A stretch of DNA of 35,072 nucleotides, taken from Clostridia bacterium (GTDB lineage Bacteria > Bacillota > Clostridia > Oscillospirales > Acutalibacteraceae). Position 1 is the first letter of the stretch; each line of letters starts with the position of its first letter. The notes below the pieces were generated by a model, which did no database searches, was not told the DNA's origin, and saw nothing but the letters and a program-made list of their open reading frames with translations. The stretch lies in contig JAFODQ010000082.1 in assembly GCA_017380615.1 (NCBI GenBank), forward strand, positions 1-35,072. Direction: 5' to 3'. The position numbers and the translations under genes are program-made. This document shows, one piece after another, positions 14,949 through 23,739 of this stretch.

Positions 14949-16318
14949 AGGAATTGATTATTTCTCCACCAAACGAAAAGCAAAGGGAATTCTTTAATTG
15001 CCACCACCGTTTTATAGGCTATGGGGGTGCAAGAGGCGGAGGTAAATCCTGGGCATTGAGAACAAAGTTTATTTTACTTGCAATGCAGTATAGCTCCTTG
15101 AAGCTTCTTCTTTTAAGAAAGACTCTGCCTGAGCTTCGGGAGAACCACCTTCTTCCAATGCTTGCCCAGCTTAACGGAATTGCCCGATACAAGAGAGATG
15201 AGAGAGCATTTATCTTTCCCAATGGCTCAAGAATCAGACTCGGCTATTGCGACAGTGAAAATGATATTTATCAGTATCAGGGTCAGGAATATGATGTTAT
15301 TGGTGTGGAGGAGTGTACACATTTCACTTTTTCTCAGATTCAGTTTCTTATGACCTGCAACAGAACAACACGTGAGGATTTCAAGCCGAGAATGTATTTT
15401 ACGGGGAATCCCGGTGGTGTGGGTCACAATTGGTTTAAAAGACTTTTTGTGAAGGGACGTTATGAATCCGGTGAAGACCCGTCAGATTATATTTTCATTC
15501 CTGCCACAATCGATGATAACACGGTGTTAATGAAAACAAACCCCGAATATGTGAAGGTCCTTGATGCACTTCCCGAAAAGCTTCGTCAGGCGCACCGCTT
15601 TGGTAATTGGGATATTTTTGACGGTCAGTTTTTTGAGGAGTTCAGGGATAACCCTGACCATTACAGAGACGGAGTGTTCACTCACGTTATTGAGCCCTTT
15701 GAAATTCCAAGTGATTGGACAATATATCGTTCTTTTGACTTTGGCTATGCCAAGCCCTTTTCCTGCGCCTGGTGGGCAGTTGATTATGACGGACGCCTTT
15801 ATAGAATAATGGAGCTTTATGGCTGCACGAAGTCACCTAACGAAGGTGTTAAATGGCCACCTGAGAAAATATTTTCTGAAATTGCATCCGTAGAAAGAGA
15901 GCATAGATGGTTGAAAAATAAAAGGATAATCGGTGTTGCTGACCCGTCAATATGGGATGCTTCAAGAGGCGAAGCGATTATTGAGGCTGCTGTGCGCAAC
16001 GGAGTGTATTTTACAAAAGGTGACAATAAGCGTCTGCCCGGCTGGATGCAGGTGCATTATCGCCTGAGCTTTGATGAGCAAGGGATTCCAATGATGTATG
16101 TGTTCAACACCTGTAAGGGCTTTATAAGGACTGTGCCTGAACTGAAATTCAGTGTTACAAATCCGGAAGACCTTGATACCACAGGTGAGGATCATATTGC
16201 CGATGAGGTCAGATACATGTGTATGGCAAGACCCATTTCACCTTCATATCAGAAAAAGGAAGCAAAAATATATGATGACCCTCTGGATTTGAATAAGGGT
16301 CGGTACAGAGTTTTATAA
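14945..16318 (+). CDS. terL: Phage terminase large subunit
   Basis: The ATP-driven motor and nuclease that packs DNA into capsids. The start is the ATG at 14945, preceded by GAGGAG and overlapping the previous stop. In 457 residues it shows Walker A GYGGARGGGKS (25-35), Walker B DVIGVEE (117-123), coupling motif TGNPGG (153-158) and the RNase H-like nuclease domain with acidic residues D265 in SFDFGYAKPF, D333 in GVADPSIWD and the C-terminal EDHIADEVRY. Length and all motifs are normal, so it should be functional. Confidence 0.93.
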   Translation: MKELIISPPNEKQREFFNCHHRFIGYGGARGGGKSWALRTKFILLAMQYSSLKLLLLRKTLPELRENHLLPMLAQLNGIARYKRDERAFIFPNGSRIRLGYCDSENDIYQYQGQEYDVIGVEECTHFTFSQIQFLMTCNRTTREDFKPRMYFTGNPGGVGHNWFKRLFVKGRYESGEDPSDYIFIPATIDDNTVLMKTNPEYVKVLDALPEKLRQAHRFGNWDIFDGQFFEEFRDNPDHYRDGVFTHVIEPFEIPSDWTIYRSFDFGYAKPFSCAWWAVDYDGRLYRIMELYGCTKSPNEGVKWPPEKIFSEIASVEREHRWLKNKRIIGVADPSIWDASRGEAIIEAAVRNGVYFTKGDNKRLPGWMQVHYRLSFDEQGIPMMYVFNTCKGFIRTVPELKFSVTNPEDLDTTGEDHIADEVRYMCMARPISPSYQKKEAKIYDDPLDLNKGRYRVL

Positions 16319-16327
16319 GGAGACAAA

Positions 16328-17980
16328 ATGAAGAAAGATAAAGTAAAGAAATATGAAAAGACAGTTCCTGCAGCAGATGTGGGTGCTAAAGGGAGCATCG
16401 GTAAGGATGAGGTCAAAGAATCCCTGACTCTTCTGAAAAAATATAAGGAGTCAAAGACCTCCCTTGAAAACAGAATTGTTGATAATGAGCAGTGGTTTAA
16501 GCTGCGCCATTGGGAGCAGCTTCGTGCAGGCAGTGGTGAAGAAAATGCATCTGCGTGGTTATTCAATTCCATTGCCAACAAACACGCCGATGCCATGGAT
16601 AACTACCCTGCAGTAAGCTGCCTTCCCCGTGAGGCAAGCGATGAAGAGTCTGCAAAGGTACTTTCTCAGGTGCTCCCTGTGGTATTTGAAAGAAACGGCT
16701 TTGAGAAAATTTACAGTGATGCCTGGTGGTACAAGCTTAAGGCGGGCACAGCTGTTTATGGTGTTTTCTGGAATCCTTTAAAAAACAACGGTCTCGGCGA
16801 TATTGAAATCAAGCAGGTGGATGTGCTCAATCTTTTCTGGGAACCCGGTATTAAGGATATCCAGAAAAGTAAGAATATTTTCCATGTGGAGCTTATGGAT
16901 AACGATACACTCATAGCTCTTTATCCACAGCTTTCCGGAAAGCTTGGTGGCTCTGATGTGGAAATTACCCACTATGTCTATGACGACAGTGTTGACACAA
17001 CCCACAAAAGTGCAGTTATTGACAGATATTATAAACTCATAAGAGATGGTGTTGAAACAGTGCATTATTGCAAAATCTGTAATGGCGAGCTGCTTTATGC
17101 ATCGGAAAATGACCCGGAATATTCACAGCGTGGCTTCTATGACCATGGTAAATACCCATTTGTATTTGATACCTTGTTTGTGGAGGAGGGTACACCCTGT
17201 GGATTCGGCTATGTGGACATTATGAAGGATGCCCAGAAGCAGATTGATGTGCTTTCAAATTCTCTTGTAAGAAATGCAACCATGGCAACCACGCCACGAT
17301 ACTTTATCAATTCCTCAGGTGCTGTAAATGAAGAGGAGTTTGCAGATTGGTCAAATAACTTTGTTCATGTTTCCGGCAGTAACCTTGGGGAGGACAGTAT
17401 AAGAGAGATTCGTGTTTCTGGCATTCCCGAAATATATCTCGGTATTCTTAACAGCAAAATTGAAGAGCTTAAGGAAACAAGTGGTAACAGAGATTTCTCT
17501 CAGGGTGGTGTTTCAAGTGGTGTTACAGCCGCAAGTGCTATTGCTGCCCTGCAGGAGGCAGGCTCCAAGCTCACCCGTGATATGGTTAAGGGGGGCTTCA
17601 GAGCGTTTGCCGAAATAAACACACTTGTTATTGAGCTCATCCGTCAGTTTTATGACGAGCCTCGTTTCTTCCGTATTGTGGGTGAAAATGGTGAGCAACA
17701 GTTTGTTTCCTATGACAATACAGATATCAGAGTCCGTCAGCAGAGCACCCTTGGTGATGTGGTCAGCATGAGAAAGCCTGTTTTTGACATCAAGGTATAT
17801 GTTGATAAAGCAAGTCCGTTTTCAAAAATCAGTCAGAATGAGCTGGCACTTCAGCTTTACTCGGCAGGTATGTTCACCCCTGAAAACAGAGTGCAGGCTC
17901 TTCACGCAATAAGCATGATGGATTTTGAGGGCAAAAGTGCTCTCGTTGCCCGACTGAGCGCAGAGGTGAATATGCTTTGA
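16328..17980 (+). CDS. P22-like portal protein
   Basis: A 550-residue portal, the ring through which DNA enters the head. It follows the terminase by nine bases with AAGGAG before its ATG. The pattern (an N-terminal helical region with RHWEQLRAGSGEE, a SIANKHADAMDNYPAV segment, a central WWYKLKAGTAVYGVFWNP region, then the long helical stem containing QAQID-like KDAQKQIDVLSNSLV) fits P22-type portals of short-tailed phages. No frameshift or truncation is visible. Confidence 0.85.
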   Translation: MKKDKVKKYEKTVPAADVGAKGSIGKDEVKESLTLLKKYKESKTSLENRIVDNEQWFKLRHWEQLRAGSGEENASAWLFNSIANKHADAMDNYPAVSCLPREASDEESAKVLSQVLPVVFERNGFEKIYSDAWWYKLKAGTAVYGVFWNPLKNNGLGDIEIKQVDVLNLFWEPGIKDIQKSKNIFHVELMDNDTLIALYPQLSGKLGGSDVEITHYVYDDSVDTTHKSAVIDRYYKLIRDGVETVHYCKICNGELLYASENDPEYSQRGFYDHGKYPFVFDTLFVEEGTPCGFGYVDIMKDAQKQIDVLSNSLVRNATMATTPRYFINSSGAVNEEEFADWSNNFVHVSGSNLGEDSIREIRVSGIPEIYLGILNSKIEELKETSGNRDFSQGGVSSGVTAASAIAALQEAGSKLTRDMVKGGFRAFAEINTLVIELIRQFYDEPRFFRIVGENGEQQFVSYDNTDIRVRQQSTLGDVVSMRKPVFDIKVYVDKASPFSKISQNELALQLYSAGMFTPENRVQALHAISMMDFEGKSALVARLSAEVNML

Positions 17981-18297
17981 CCACAGTTTATCACAGAGAA
18001 TATTATGACAGACTGGTGATTACCATTGAAGGGCACAGTGGCTATGGGTTTAATGGAGAGGATATTGTGTGTGCGGCAGTGTCTGCGCTTGGCTTTACAC
18101 TCCTTAACTGTGTGCTTGATGAGGAGGCGGCAGAAAATATCCGTGTTATCAGAAACATTGTAAGAGACGGGTATATTCACATTGAATTTATAGCCTTCGA
18201 TTTCTCAAAGGAAAGAATAAAGGGTATGTTGGATGCTTGTCTTACAGGCTTTTATATGCTTGAAGAGAGCTATCCTGACTATATACGCGTTAAATAA
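17977..18297 (+). CDS. Prp-family cysteine protease, predicted prohead protease
   Basis: A 106-residue protein of the Prp (YsxB/DUF464) family. It has both catalytic residues at the family spacing: H20 in EGHSGYG and C32 in DIVCAAVSAL. Cellular Prp cleaves the N-terminal extension of ribosomal protein L27 in Firmicutes, and in Staphylococcus it also processes phage 80alpha capsid and scaffold proteins. Here a copy lies between portal and scaffold, where head-maturation proteases sit. The start is TTG at 17977 (GAGGTG seven bases upstream) and overlaps the portal stop (TTGA). The likely substrates are the next two proteins, whose N-termini carry LQLF followed by Ser or Ala. Confidence 0.88.
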   Translation: MTTVYHREYYDRLVITIEGHSGYGFNGEDIVCAAVSALGFTLLNCVLDEEAAENIRVIRNIVRDGYIHIEFIAFDFSKERIKGMLDACLTGFYMLEESYPDYIRVK

Positions 18298-18319
18298 CCG
18301 TAGGCGCAAACGGTTTTTT
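18296..18319 (+). terminator. Weak hairpin plus U-run inside the structural operon
   Basis: AACCGT (18296-18301) pairs with ACGGTT (18310-18315) around an eight-base loop and is followed by six T's. The stem is only six bp, so it would terminate partially at most. It may set the ratio between upstream (terminase, portal, protease) and downstream (scaffold, capsid) expression or mark an RNA-processing point. Confidence 0.45.
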
Positions 18320-18372
18320 ATATAAAGACACTTCGGAAAGACGATGATGATTGCAATCAGGAAAGGATTTTT

Positions 18373-19128
18373 ATGAAAAGAATTATATGGTATCCGCTTA
18401 TGCTTCAGCTTTTCTCAGGTGAGGGAGAAAGCACGGCACAAGCACAAACGGGCGACAGCAATGCCGACGCCGGGCAGATGGATGCGCAAAACAGTGAAGA
18501 GGAATTTTCCCGACTTATTAACGGTAAATTTAAGGATAACTTCACAAAGAAAACACAGGAGATAATTGACAAACGCTTTAAGCAGACCAAGGAGCTTGAG
18601 GCATACAAAAGCAGAGTCTCACCGATGGTTGAAAAGCTTATGGAACGATATGGCTTCGGACCGGGTGAAGAGGAAAAGCTTTTTGATGCACTGAATTCCT
18701 CGGAGAAAAAGGAGGAAGCTGCCAATCAGGATAGTGCCCGGTTTCGCGAGGGAAAGCTCAAGGATAAAATTGGTGGTTGGCTTCGCGAGGGCGATGAGCT
18801 AAAGCAAGCCTTCCCACAATTTGATTTGCGAAAGGAACTCCGTGAAAGCAAGCTTTTCTCACAAATGTTGCTTTCAGGTGTCCCATTGAAAACGGCATAT
18901 GAAACGGTTCACAAGGATGAAATTATTTCGAATGCAATGCAATTCACAGCCGATGCTGTGCGCAAGCAGGTTGTGAGCAACATTGAAGCCAAGGGCAGAA
19001 GACCCGTTGAAAACGGTGTTTCATCCGAAGGTGCTGTGGTTTCTGCAGTGGATGTCAATTCCCTGACCTCACAAGATATTTTAAAAATACTAAAACAGGT
19101 CGAAAACGGTGCAAGCATCAGCTTCTGA
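18373..19128 (+). CDS. Phage scaffolding protein with predicted Prp cleavage site
   Basis: A 251-residue charged, mostly helical protein located between the protease and the capsid gene, the usual scaffold position. Residues 19-45 are low-complexity, 45-130 and 130-185 look coiled, and the C-terminus ends in a short helix (DILKILKQVEN), where scaffolds often bind capsid. The N-terminus MKRIIWYPLMLQLFSGEG contains LQLF|SG (11-16), like the Prp site of L27 and of the 80alpha scaffold, so it is probably cut after F14. The ATG follows AGGAAAGG. I infer the role from position and composition. Confidence 0.8.
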   Translation: MKRIIWYPLMLQLFSGEGESTAQAQTGDSNADAGQMDAQNSEEEFSRLINGKFKDNFTKKTQEIIDKRFKQTKELEAYKSRVSPMVEKLMERYGFGPGEEEKLFDALNSSEKKEEAANQDSARFREGKLKDKIGGWLREGDELKQAFPQFDLRKELRESKLFSQMLLSGVPLKTAYETVHKDEIISNAMQFTADAVRKQVVSNIEAKGRRPVENGVSSEGAVVSAVDVNSLTSQDILKILKQVENGASISF

Positions 19129-19148
19129 CACCGTTGGAAAGGAAATTT

Positions 19149-20174
19149 ATGACAGATTTTATTTTATCTCTTCAGCTTTTTGCCGCAGGTGATGCGGTGA
19201 ATAAAACAACATCTGCAGCAGATGGTAACAACCTTTCTGCAGAAATGAAGACCTTCTATGACAAGACTCTTATCACTCTTGCATCTCCGTATCTCGTTCA
19301 CGATCAGTTCGGACAGAAGAGGGATATCCCCAAAAACGGTGGTAAGATTATTGAGTTCAGAAAGTTTTCTTCACTCCCTAAGGCACTCACTCCACTCACT
19401 GAAGGTGTTACCCCAACAGGTAACAAGCTCAACGTTTCTGCTGTAACAGCAACTGTTGAGCAGTATGGTGATTACATTGAACAGTCAGACCTTCTTGAAT
19501 TAACAGCAGTTGATAACACAATTGTTGAAGCAACAAAGCAGCTTTCTGCTCAGGCAGGTCTCACAATGGATACCATTGTAAGAAACGAAATTGTTGGAGG
19601 CACAAATGTGCTTTATTGTCCAAAGGTGTCAGCAGAGGGCACGGAAACAGCAGTAACCTCAAGAGCTGCAATTGATAAAACCTCTCTTCTTCGCGTTAAG
19701 GATGTTTTCAAGGCTGCAGCAGAGCTTAAGGCGATGAATGCTCCTAAGATTGATGGGTATTATGTGGGCATCATTCACCCCTATGTTGCCTATGACCTTA
19801 TGCAGGAGGCAGGCAATCAGTGGATGGAGGTGCAGAAATACGCCACACCGGAAAATATGCTCAAGGGTGAAATCGGTTGCCTTGGTGGTGTTCGCTTTGT
19901 TGAATCAACAGAAGCAAAAATCTGGAATGAGGGTGCAGATGGCTGTGCTGTTTTTGCGACTCTTATCATCGGTGCTGATGCCTACGGTGTAACAAGTGTC
20001 AATGGTGGTGGCATTGAGCACATCGTAAAGCAGAAGGGCTACGGCAATGATCCTCTCAATCAGCGTTCATCAATCGGATGGAAGGGTCTCAAAACAGCGA
20101 AAAGACTCGTTGAAGAGTATATGATTCGAATTGAGTCGGGCTCTGCCTTCAGCGGTACAGCCAAATCCAACTGA
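19149..20174 (+). CDS. Major capsid protein, N4-gp56 family
   Basis: The 341-residue coat protein. I use the ATG at 19149 (AAAGGAAA upstream); an in-frame TTG at 19134 lies in the ribosome binding site. The segments HDQFGQKRDIPKNGGKIIEF, TEGVTPTGNKL and YGDYIEQSDLLEL match the N4-gp56 family of HK97-fold capsid proteins. The N-terminus MTDFILSLQLFAAGDA carries LQLF|AAG (8-14), a predicted Prp cleavage after F11 that would remove a short hydrophobic leader during head maturation. A 261-base non-coding gap follows. Confidence 0.9.
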   Translation: MTDFILSLQLFAAGDAVNKTTSAADGNNLSAEMKTFYDKTLITLASPYLVHDQFGQKRDIPKNGGKIIEFRKFSSLPKALTPLTEGVTPTGNKLNVSAVTATVEQYGDYIEQSDLLELTAVDNTIVEATKQLSAQAGLTMDTIVRNEIVGGTNVLYCPKVSAEGTETAVTSRAAIDKTSLLRVKDVFKAAAELKAMNAPKIDGYYVGIIHPYVAYDLMQEAGNQWMEVQKYATPENMLKGEIGCLGGVRFVESTEAKIWNEGADGCAVFATLIIGADAYGVTSVNGGGIEHIVKQKGYGNDPLNQRSSIGWKGLKTAKRLVEEYMIRIESGSAFSGTAKSN

Positions 20175-20176
20175 AT

Positions 20177-20365
20177 ATTGGGCGAATAACTTGGTTTGAT
20201 TCCCTCGGCGTATCCAAATACGCCTTCGGTCAACAAACCTGCGTTCTTCATCCCAATCTTCAGCCGGATTACCACTGAGAGAATTGGGTGGAGAGCTATG
20301 GTGTGAGCTCCCTCGGCGTATCCAAATACGCCATCGGTCAACAAACCTGCGTTCTTCATCCCAAT
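20177..20365. repeat. Two copies of an ~80-base hairpin-bearing unit
   Basis: Unit 1 is 20177-20257 and unit 2 is 20283-20365; each begins ATTGGG and ends CCCAAT. They share a 56-base segment (20202-20257 and 20310-20365) that differs at one base (T at 20225, A in the second). Inside each is the hairpin GGCGTAT-CCAA-ATACGCC. In unit 1 GGTTTG (20193-20198) can also pair with CAAACC (20234-20239), giving three nested stems. The layout suggests a MITE-like or structured RNA element, not a gene. Confidence 0.8.
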
Positions 20366-20389
20366 ACCTCAGTAAATAAAAATATCAAA

Positions 20390-20413
20390 GGCGGGGTGGG
20401 TGTCCACCCTGCC
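20390..20413 (+). other. Strong hairpin before the gene at 20436
   Basis: A 10-bp stem with one G-T pair (20390-20399 with 20404-20413) around a GTGT loop. No T-run follows, and a ribosome binding site starts eight bases later. It may be an RNA-stability or processing element between the capsid message and the connector genes. Confidence 0.55.
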
Positions 20414-20435
20414 GAAAACAGAAAGGAAAATGTAA

Positions 20436-20648
20436 ATGGCAACAAAAGGTGAAAAGCTTGTGAGTGTTTTCATTCCCAAGCAGTCAAGAAATGACACAGA
20501 AAGATTCATCGGCGTCAACGGTGAAAGAATCCTTGTGCAGACAGGCAAAACTGTTGAAATTCCCGAAAGATTTGCAGAGGTTATCAGGAATAGCGAGAAG
20601 ATGGCTGCTGTTTCTGCAGAGTACATTGATGCTAACACCTCTCTTTAA
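20436..20648 (+). CDS. Small phage head protein
   Basis: A 70-residue protein beginning with the ATG after AGAAAGGAAAATG. It resembles the small proteins often encoded after the capsid gene in Firmicutes phages, with the pattern RFIGVNGERILVQTGKTVEIPERFAEVI. Their role is unproven; a head-decoration or head-completion function is plausible. It is the first gene after the repeat region. Confidence 0.65.
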   Translation: MATKGEKLVSVFIPKQSRNDTERFIGVNGERILVQTGKTVEIPERFAEVIRNSEKMAAVSAEYIDANTSL

Positions 20649-20659
20649 GGAGGGCGTAT

Positions 20660-21037
20660 ATGAAGCTGATTAACGCTATTGGCGATTTTGACAAGAGTCG
20701 CAGTAATCAGGTGACTCTTGAACAGAAAATTTTGTGGATATCGGAGCTTGATGAGAAAATCAATGGTGAATATCTTGAGCCGCGAGGAGCAGAAGCCTTT
20801 GAGGGCTATTGCATAACCACTCCCGGCGAAACACCTCTCAGGGCGCCCAAGGGCTTTGGCGAAATATATACCCTTTATCTTAATATGAAGCTTGATTATA
20901 TGAACGGGGAAATTGTTCGTTACAACAATTCGGCTGCGGTGTTCAACAGGCTTTATAAGGAGATGGGGGATGCTATAAATCGCAAAACAAAGGTTATAAA
21001 AAACACAAGGATAAAGGCAGGGGATTTCTATGTATAA
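20660..21037 (+). CDS. Putative head-tail connector (adaptor) protein
   Basis: A 125-residue protein with a perfect AAGGAGGG before its ATG. Its helical pattern, including EIYTLYLNMKLDYMNGEIVRYNN, and its place between capsid and tail genes resemble phage head-tail adaptors (gp6/gp4-type rings under the portal). No specific motif proves this. It overlaps the next gene by eight bases. Confidence 0.6.
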   Translation: MKLINAIGDFDKSRSNQVTLEQKILWISELDEKINGEYLEPRGAEAFEGYCITTPGETPLRAPKGFGEIYTLYLNMKLDYMNGEIVRYNNSAAVFNRLYKEMGDAINRKTKVIKNTRIKAGDFYV

Positions 21038-22784
21038 GCCACCCCTTTATTCAACCGATAAAAAGAGAGAAATGATTTCCACCTTTAAGGGATATGTCCA
21101 TAAGCCTGTTATTGATGAAAATGAATTTTTTTATGAGGAAAATCTTTCTTCTGATGCATATCCCATAATTGCACCCCGAAAAAAAAGAGCCTTCTTTAAT
21201 GTAACGGGAGACGGGCTTCATGGTCTCTTTTCTAAAAAGAAGATTGTCTATGTAAATAACGGAAGGCTTTACTATGGAGGTGAGCCCTTCGACGGCATTG
21301 AGCTTCCTCCTGTTGATGGCGAAAGATTTTTCGTATCAATGGGTACAAGGCTGATTATTTTTCCTGATAAGCTTTACATAAACACAGAAAATCCTGATGA
21401 ATTTGGTTCTCTTGAGGCTTTTTTTGAGGGTGAAAAGGCACAGTGTACACTTTGCCGTGGAGACGGGGATTTATATGAGGGCTACAGCGTGGGAGCTTCA
21501 CCTCCTGAAAATCCGTCTCACGGAGCATTGTGGGTGGACACCTCGCTTACTGAACATCAGCTCAAGCAATATTCAGCAGAAACACTTACCTGGGTGGAGC
21601 TTGAGGATAAATATATCCGTATTTCCTGTCCTGAAATCGGCAAAAGCTTCAAGGAATATGATAGTGTTGAGCTTGAGGGCTTTGAGGCTGCAGGACTTGT
21701 GGGAAATCACATCATCTATGACAAGGGTGATGACTATATTGTTGTTGCAGGTCTTCTTGACACAAATGTAGAAATAAACACACATTTTTGTGTTTCGAGA
21801 ATTGTTCCCGATATGGATTTTGTTTGTGAAAGCGGAAATCGTCTTTGGGGCTGCTCTTCAAAGACAAATGAGATTTTTGCATCAAAGCTTGGAGATCCCA
21901 CAAACTTTTACACATATATGGGTATTTCCACTGACAGCTACACAGCCTCTGTGGGCAGCGATGGTGATTTCACAGGAGTTATTTCCTACCGTGGTTATAT
22001 CCTCTTCTTTAAGGAAAACTGTGTTCACAAGATTTATGGCAGCAACCCACCGTACACAATTACATCATCATATATCAGAGGTGTGCAGAAGGGGAGTCAT
22101 AGGAGTCTTCTCTGTCTTAACGAGACCCTTTACTATAAATCACCTAAGGGTATTTGCTCCTTTGAGGGAGGTGTGCCCGTGGAGGTTTCTGCTGATTTAG
22201 GCAGTGGCTATTACACGGACGCAGTGGCAGGAGCTCTCAATAACAAATACTATATCTGTATGACAAATGTGAATTCTCAAAGAGAATTATTTGTTTATGA
22301 TGAGGAATATGCTTTGTGGCACCGTGAGGGATTACTTGATGTGAAAGCCTTTGCCAACAACAATATGAATCTTTATTTCATTGCAGAAATTGATGGCGAA
22401 AGAAGACTCGGCCTTATTGATGGTGAAAACAGATACGGAAATTTCACAGGTGCATTGATGGGATATCACACGGAGTCTGATTGTGAATGGCTTCTTGAAA
22501 CGGGCTTATGGGGGCTTGAGCTTCCTGAAAACAAGTATTACACCAACATCCGTATCAGGGCAATCGGTGAAAAAGGTGCTTCTCTCAAGGTTTACATCCA
22601 GTATAACAGTGATGGAAGATGGCTTCAGCAGCTGGTCACACCTATTGAAAAAACGGGCTCTGTGAATCTGCCTTTTATAACACCTCGTTGCGACCATCTT
22701 AAGCTTCGCATTCAAGGTAAGGGTAGTGTGAGGATAATAAGCATTTCAAGAAATGTGGAATCGGGGAGTGAGATTGATGTATGA
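21030..22784 (+). CDS. Propeller-like tail/head-completion protein
   Basis: A 584-residue, beta-rich protein without membrane segments. Repeated blade-like segments (for example RLYYGGEPFDGI, NRLWGCSS, RGYILFFKENCVHKIYG, NKYYICMT) suggest a beta-propeller, and the C-terminal ~130 residues look like a separate beta-sandwich. In short-tailed phages a protein of this kind (P22 gp10 type) lies at this position and plugs or stabilises the portal-tail hub. I infer the role from position and fold pattern only. Confidence 0.65.
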   Translation: MYKPPLYSTDKKREMISTFKGYVHKPVIDENEFFYEENLSSDAYPIIAPRKKRAFFNVTGDGLHGLFSKKKIVYVNNGRLYYGGEPFDGIELPPVDGERFFVSMGTRLIIFPDKLYINTENPDEFGSLEAFFEGEKAQCTLCRGDGDLYEGYSVGASPPENPSHGALWVDTSLTEHQLKQYSAETLTWVELEDKYIRISCPEIGKSFKEYDSVELEGFEAAGLVGNHIIYDKGDDYIVVAGLLDTNVEINTHFCVSRIVPDMDFVCESGNRLWGCSSKTNEIFASKLGDPTNFYTYMGISTDSYTASVGSDGDFTGVISYRGYILFFKENCVHKIYGSNPPYTITSSYIRGVQKGSHRSLLCLNETLYYKSPKGICSFEGGVPVEVSADLGSGYYTDAVAGALNNKYYICMTNVNSQRELFVYDEEYALWHREGLLDVKAFANNNMNLYFIAEIDGERRLGLIDGENRYGNFTGALMGYHTESDCEWLLETGLWGLELPENKYYTNIRIRAIGEKGASLKVYIQYNSDGRWLQQLVTPIEKTGSVNLPFITPRCDHLKLRIQGKGSVRIISISRNVESGSEIDV

Positions 22785-23739
22785 CCTTAATGTTTCTGTT
22801 CCCAACATAACAGCCAAAAAATATTCTACTGATAACAGATTTCTTCTTCTGAAAAATTATTTATACGAGCTTAACGAAACCCTTGCAATCGCACTGGGTG
22901 AAAAAAGCGAATATATGGTGGAACAGGCTGTTTCGGATGTGAAAAGGAATCAGAAGGAAGCACAGGCACAGACTATTCTTCTGAAAAAGGAGAGTTTACA
23001 GAAATTCAGAGAGCTCCGTGAGCAGATTATCCGTACCGCAGAGGAGATTGAAGTATCATATTCTGCCAGACTTTCAGCAACAGATGCTTCAATCAGGTCG
23101 GATGTGGAAAAAATATATCTTACAAAAAGTGAGCACGGTGAATATAAAAGTCAGGTCAACACAGCTATTCAGCAGAATGCTGAGGACATCTCGCTTCTTG
23201 CTGAAAATACGGATAGACTGACCGGCGACCTTGATAGCTTTAAGGAATCTTCCCGTAGTGAGCTGTCTGTCAGGTCAGATGCCATAATCTCAAGGCTTGA
23301 AAAGGAGTATCTTAACAAGGACCAGGCGGGTGAGCTTGAGGAACGCATCAGTTCAATGATCACGCAAACCGAAAACACAATTACTGAAAATTTTTCTGAT
23401 GATCTGTACAACATTTCTCAGGATCTGAGCACAGTAGGAGGCAGTGTCAGTGAGCTTATCAGTGAATTGGATGTGTTTATCCGAAGAGGTGAGCTGGAAA
23501 GTGGTGTTTACGGAATTGAAATAGGCAGAAGTGACAGCCCGGTGAGGGCTCGTTTCACTAACGACAGATTGTCGTTTTATCAGGGTAAAAGCGAGGTCGC
23601 GTACATTTCCGGCAGCAGCCTTTATATCACAAATGCAGATGTGCTTGATTTTCTTCGCATAGGAAATTCCTTGGATGGTTATTTCCTTTTTGACACAACA
23701 TCAAACGGACTGGAGGTGAGGTGGATAGATGGGGATTGA
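22777..23739 (+). CDS. Coiled-coil tail protein
   Basis: A 320-residue protein. I start at ATG 22777 (GGGGAG upstream), overlapping the previous stop by eight bases. Residues ~30-235 are long heptad-like coils (for example EELEERISSMITQTENTI-type stretches), followed by a beta-rich C-terminal domain (YGIEIGRSDSPVRARF, YFLFDTTSNGLEVRW) seen at the end of many Gram-positive phage tail-tip or antireceptor proteins. It probably forms a trimeric stalk. It overlaps the next gene by 11 bases. Confidence 0.7.
   Translation: MYDLNVSVPNITAKKYSTDNRFLLLKNYLYELNETLAIALGEKSEYMVEQAVSDVKRNQKEAQAQTILLKKESLQKFRELREQIIRTAEEIEVSYSARLSATDASIRSDVEKIYLTKSEHGEYKSQVNTAIQQNAEDISLLAENTDRLTGDLDSFKESSRSELSVRSDAIISRLEKEYLNKDQAGELEERISSMITQTENTITENFSDDLYNISQDLSTVGGSVSELISELDVFIRRGELESGVYGIEIGRSDSPVRARFTNDRLSFYQGKSEVAYISGSSLYITNADVLDFLRIGNSLDGYFLFDTTSNGLEVRWIDGD

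Noticed and set aside
20060..20359. Minus-strand open frame with a twice-repeated peptide across the repeat units
   Set aside because: It runs into the capsid gene on the opposite strand, has no clear ribosome binding site, and the peptide repeat follows from the DNA duplication. The hairpins explain the conservation better.
20202..20365. Possible CRISPR-like repeat pair
   Set aside because: Only two copies, unit too long, spacers absent or unequal, no cas genes nearby.
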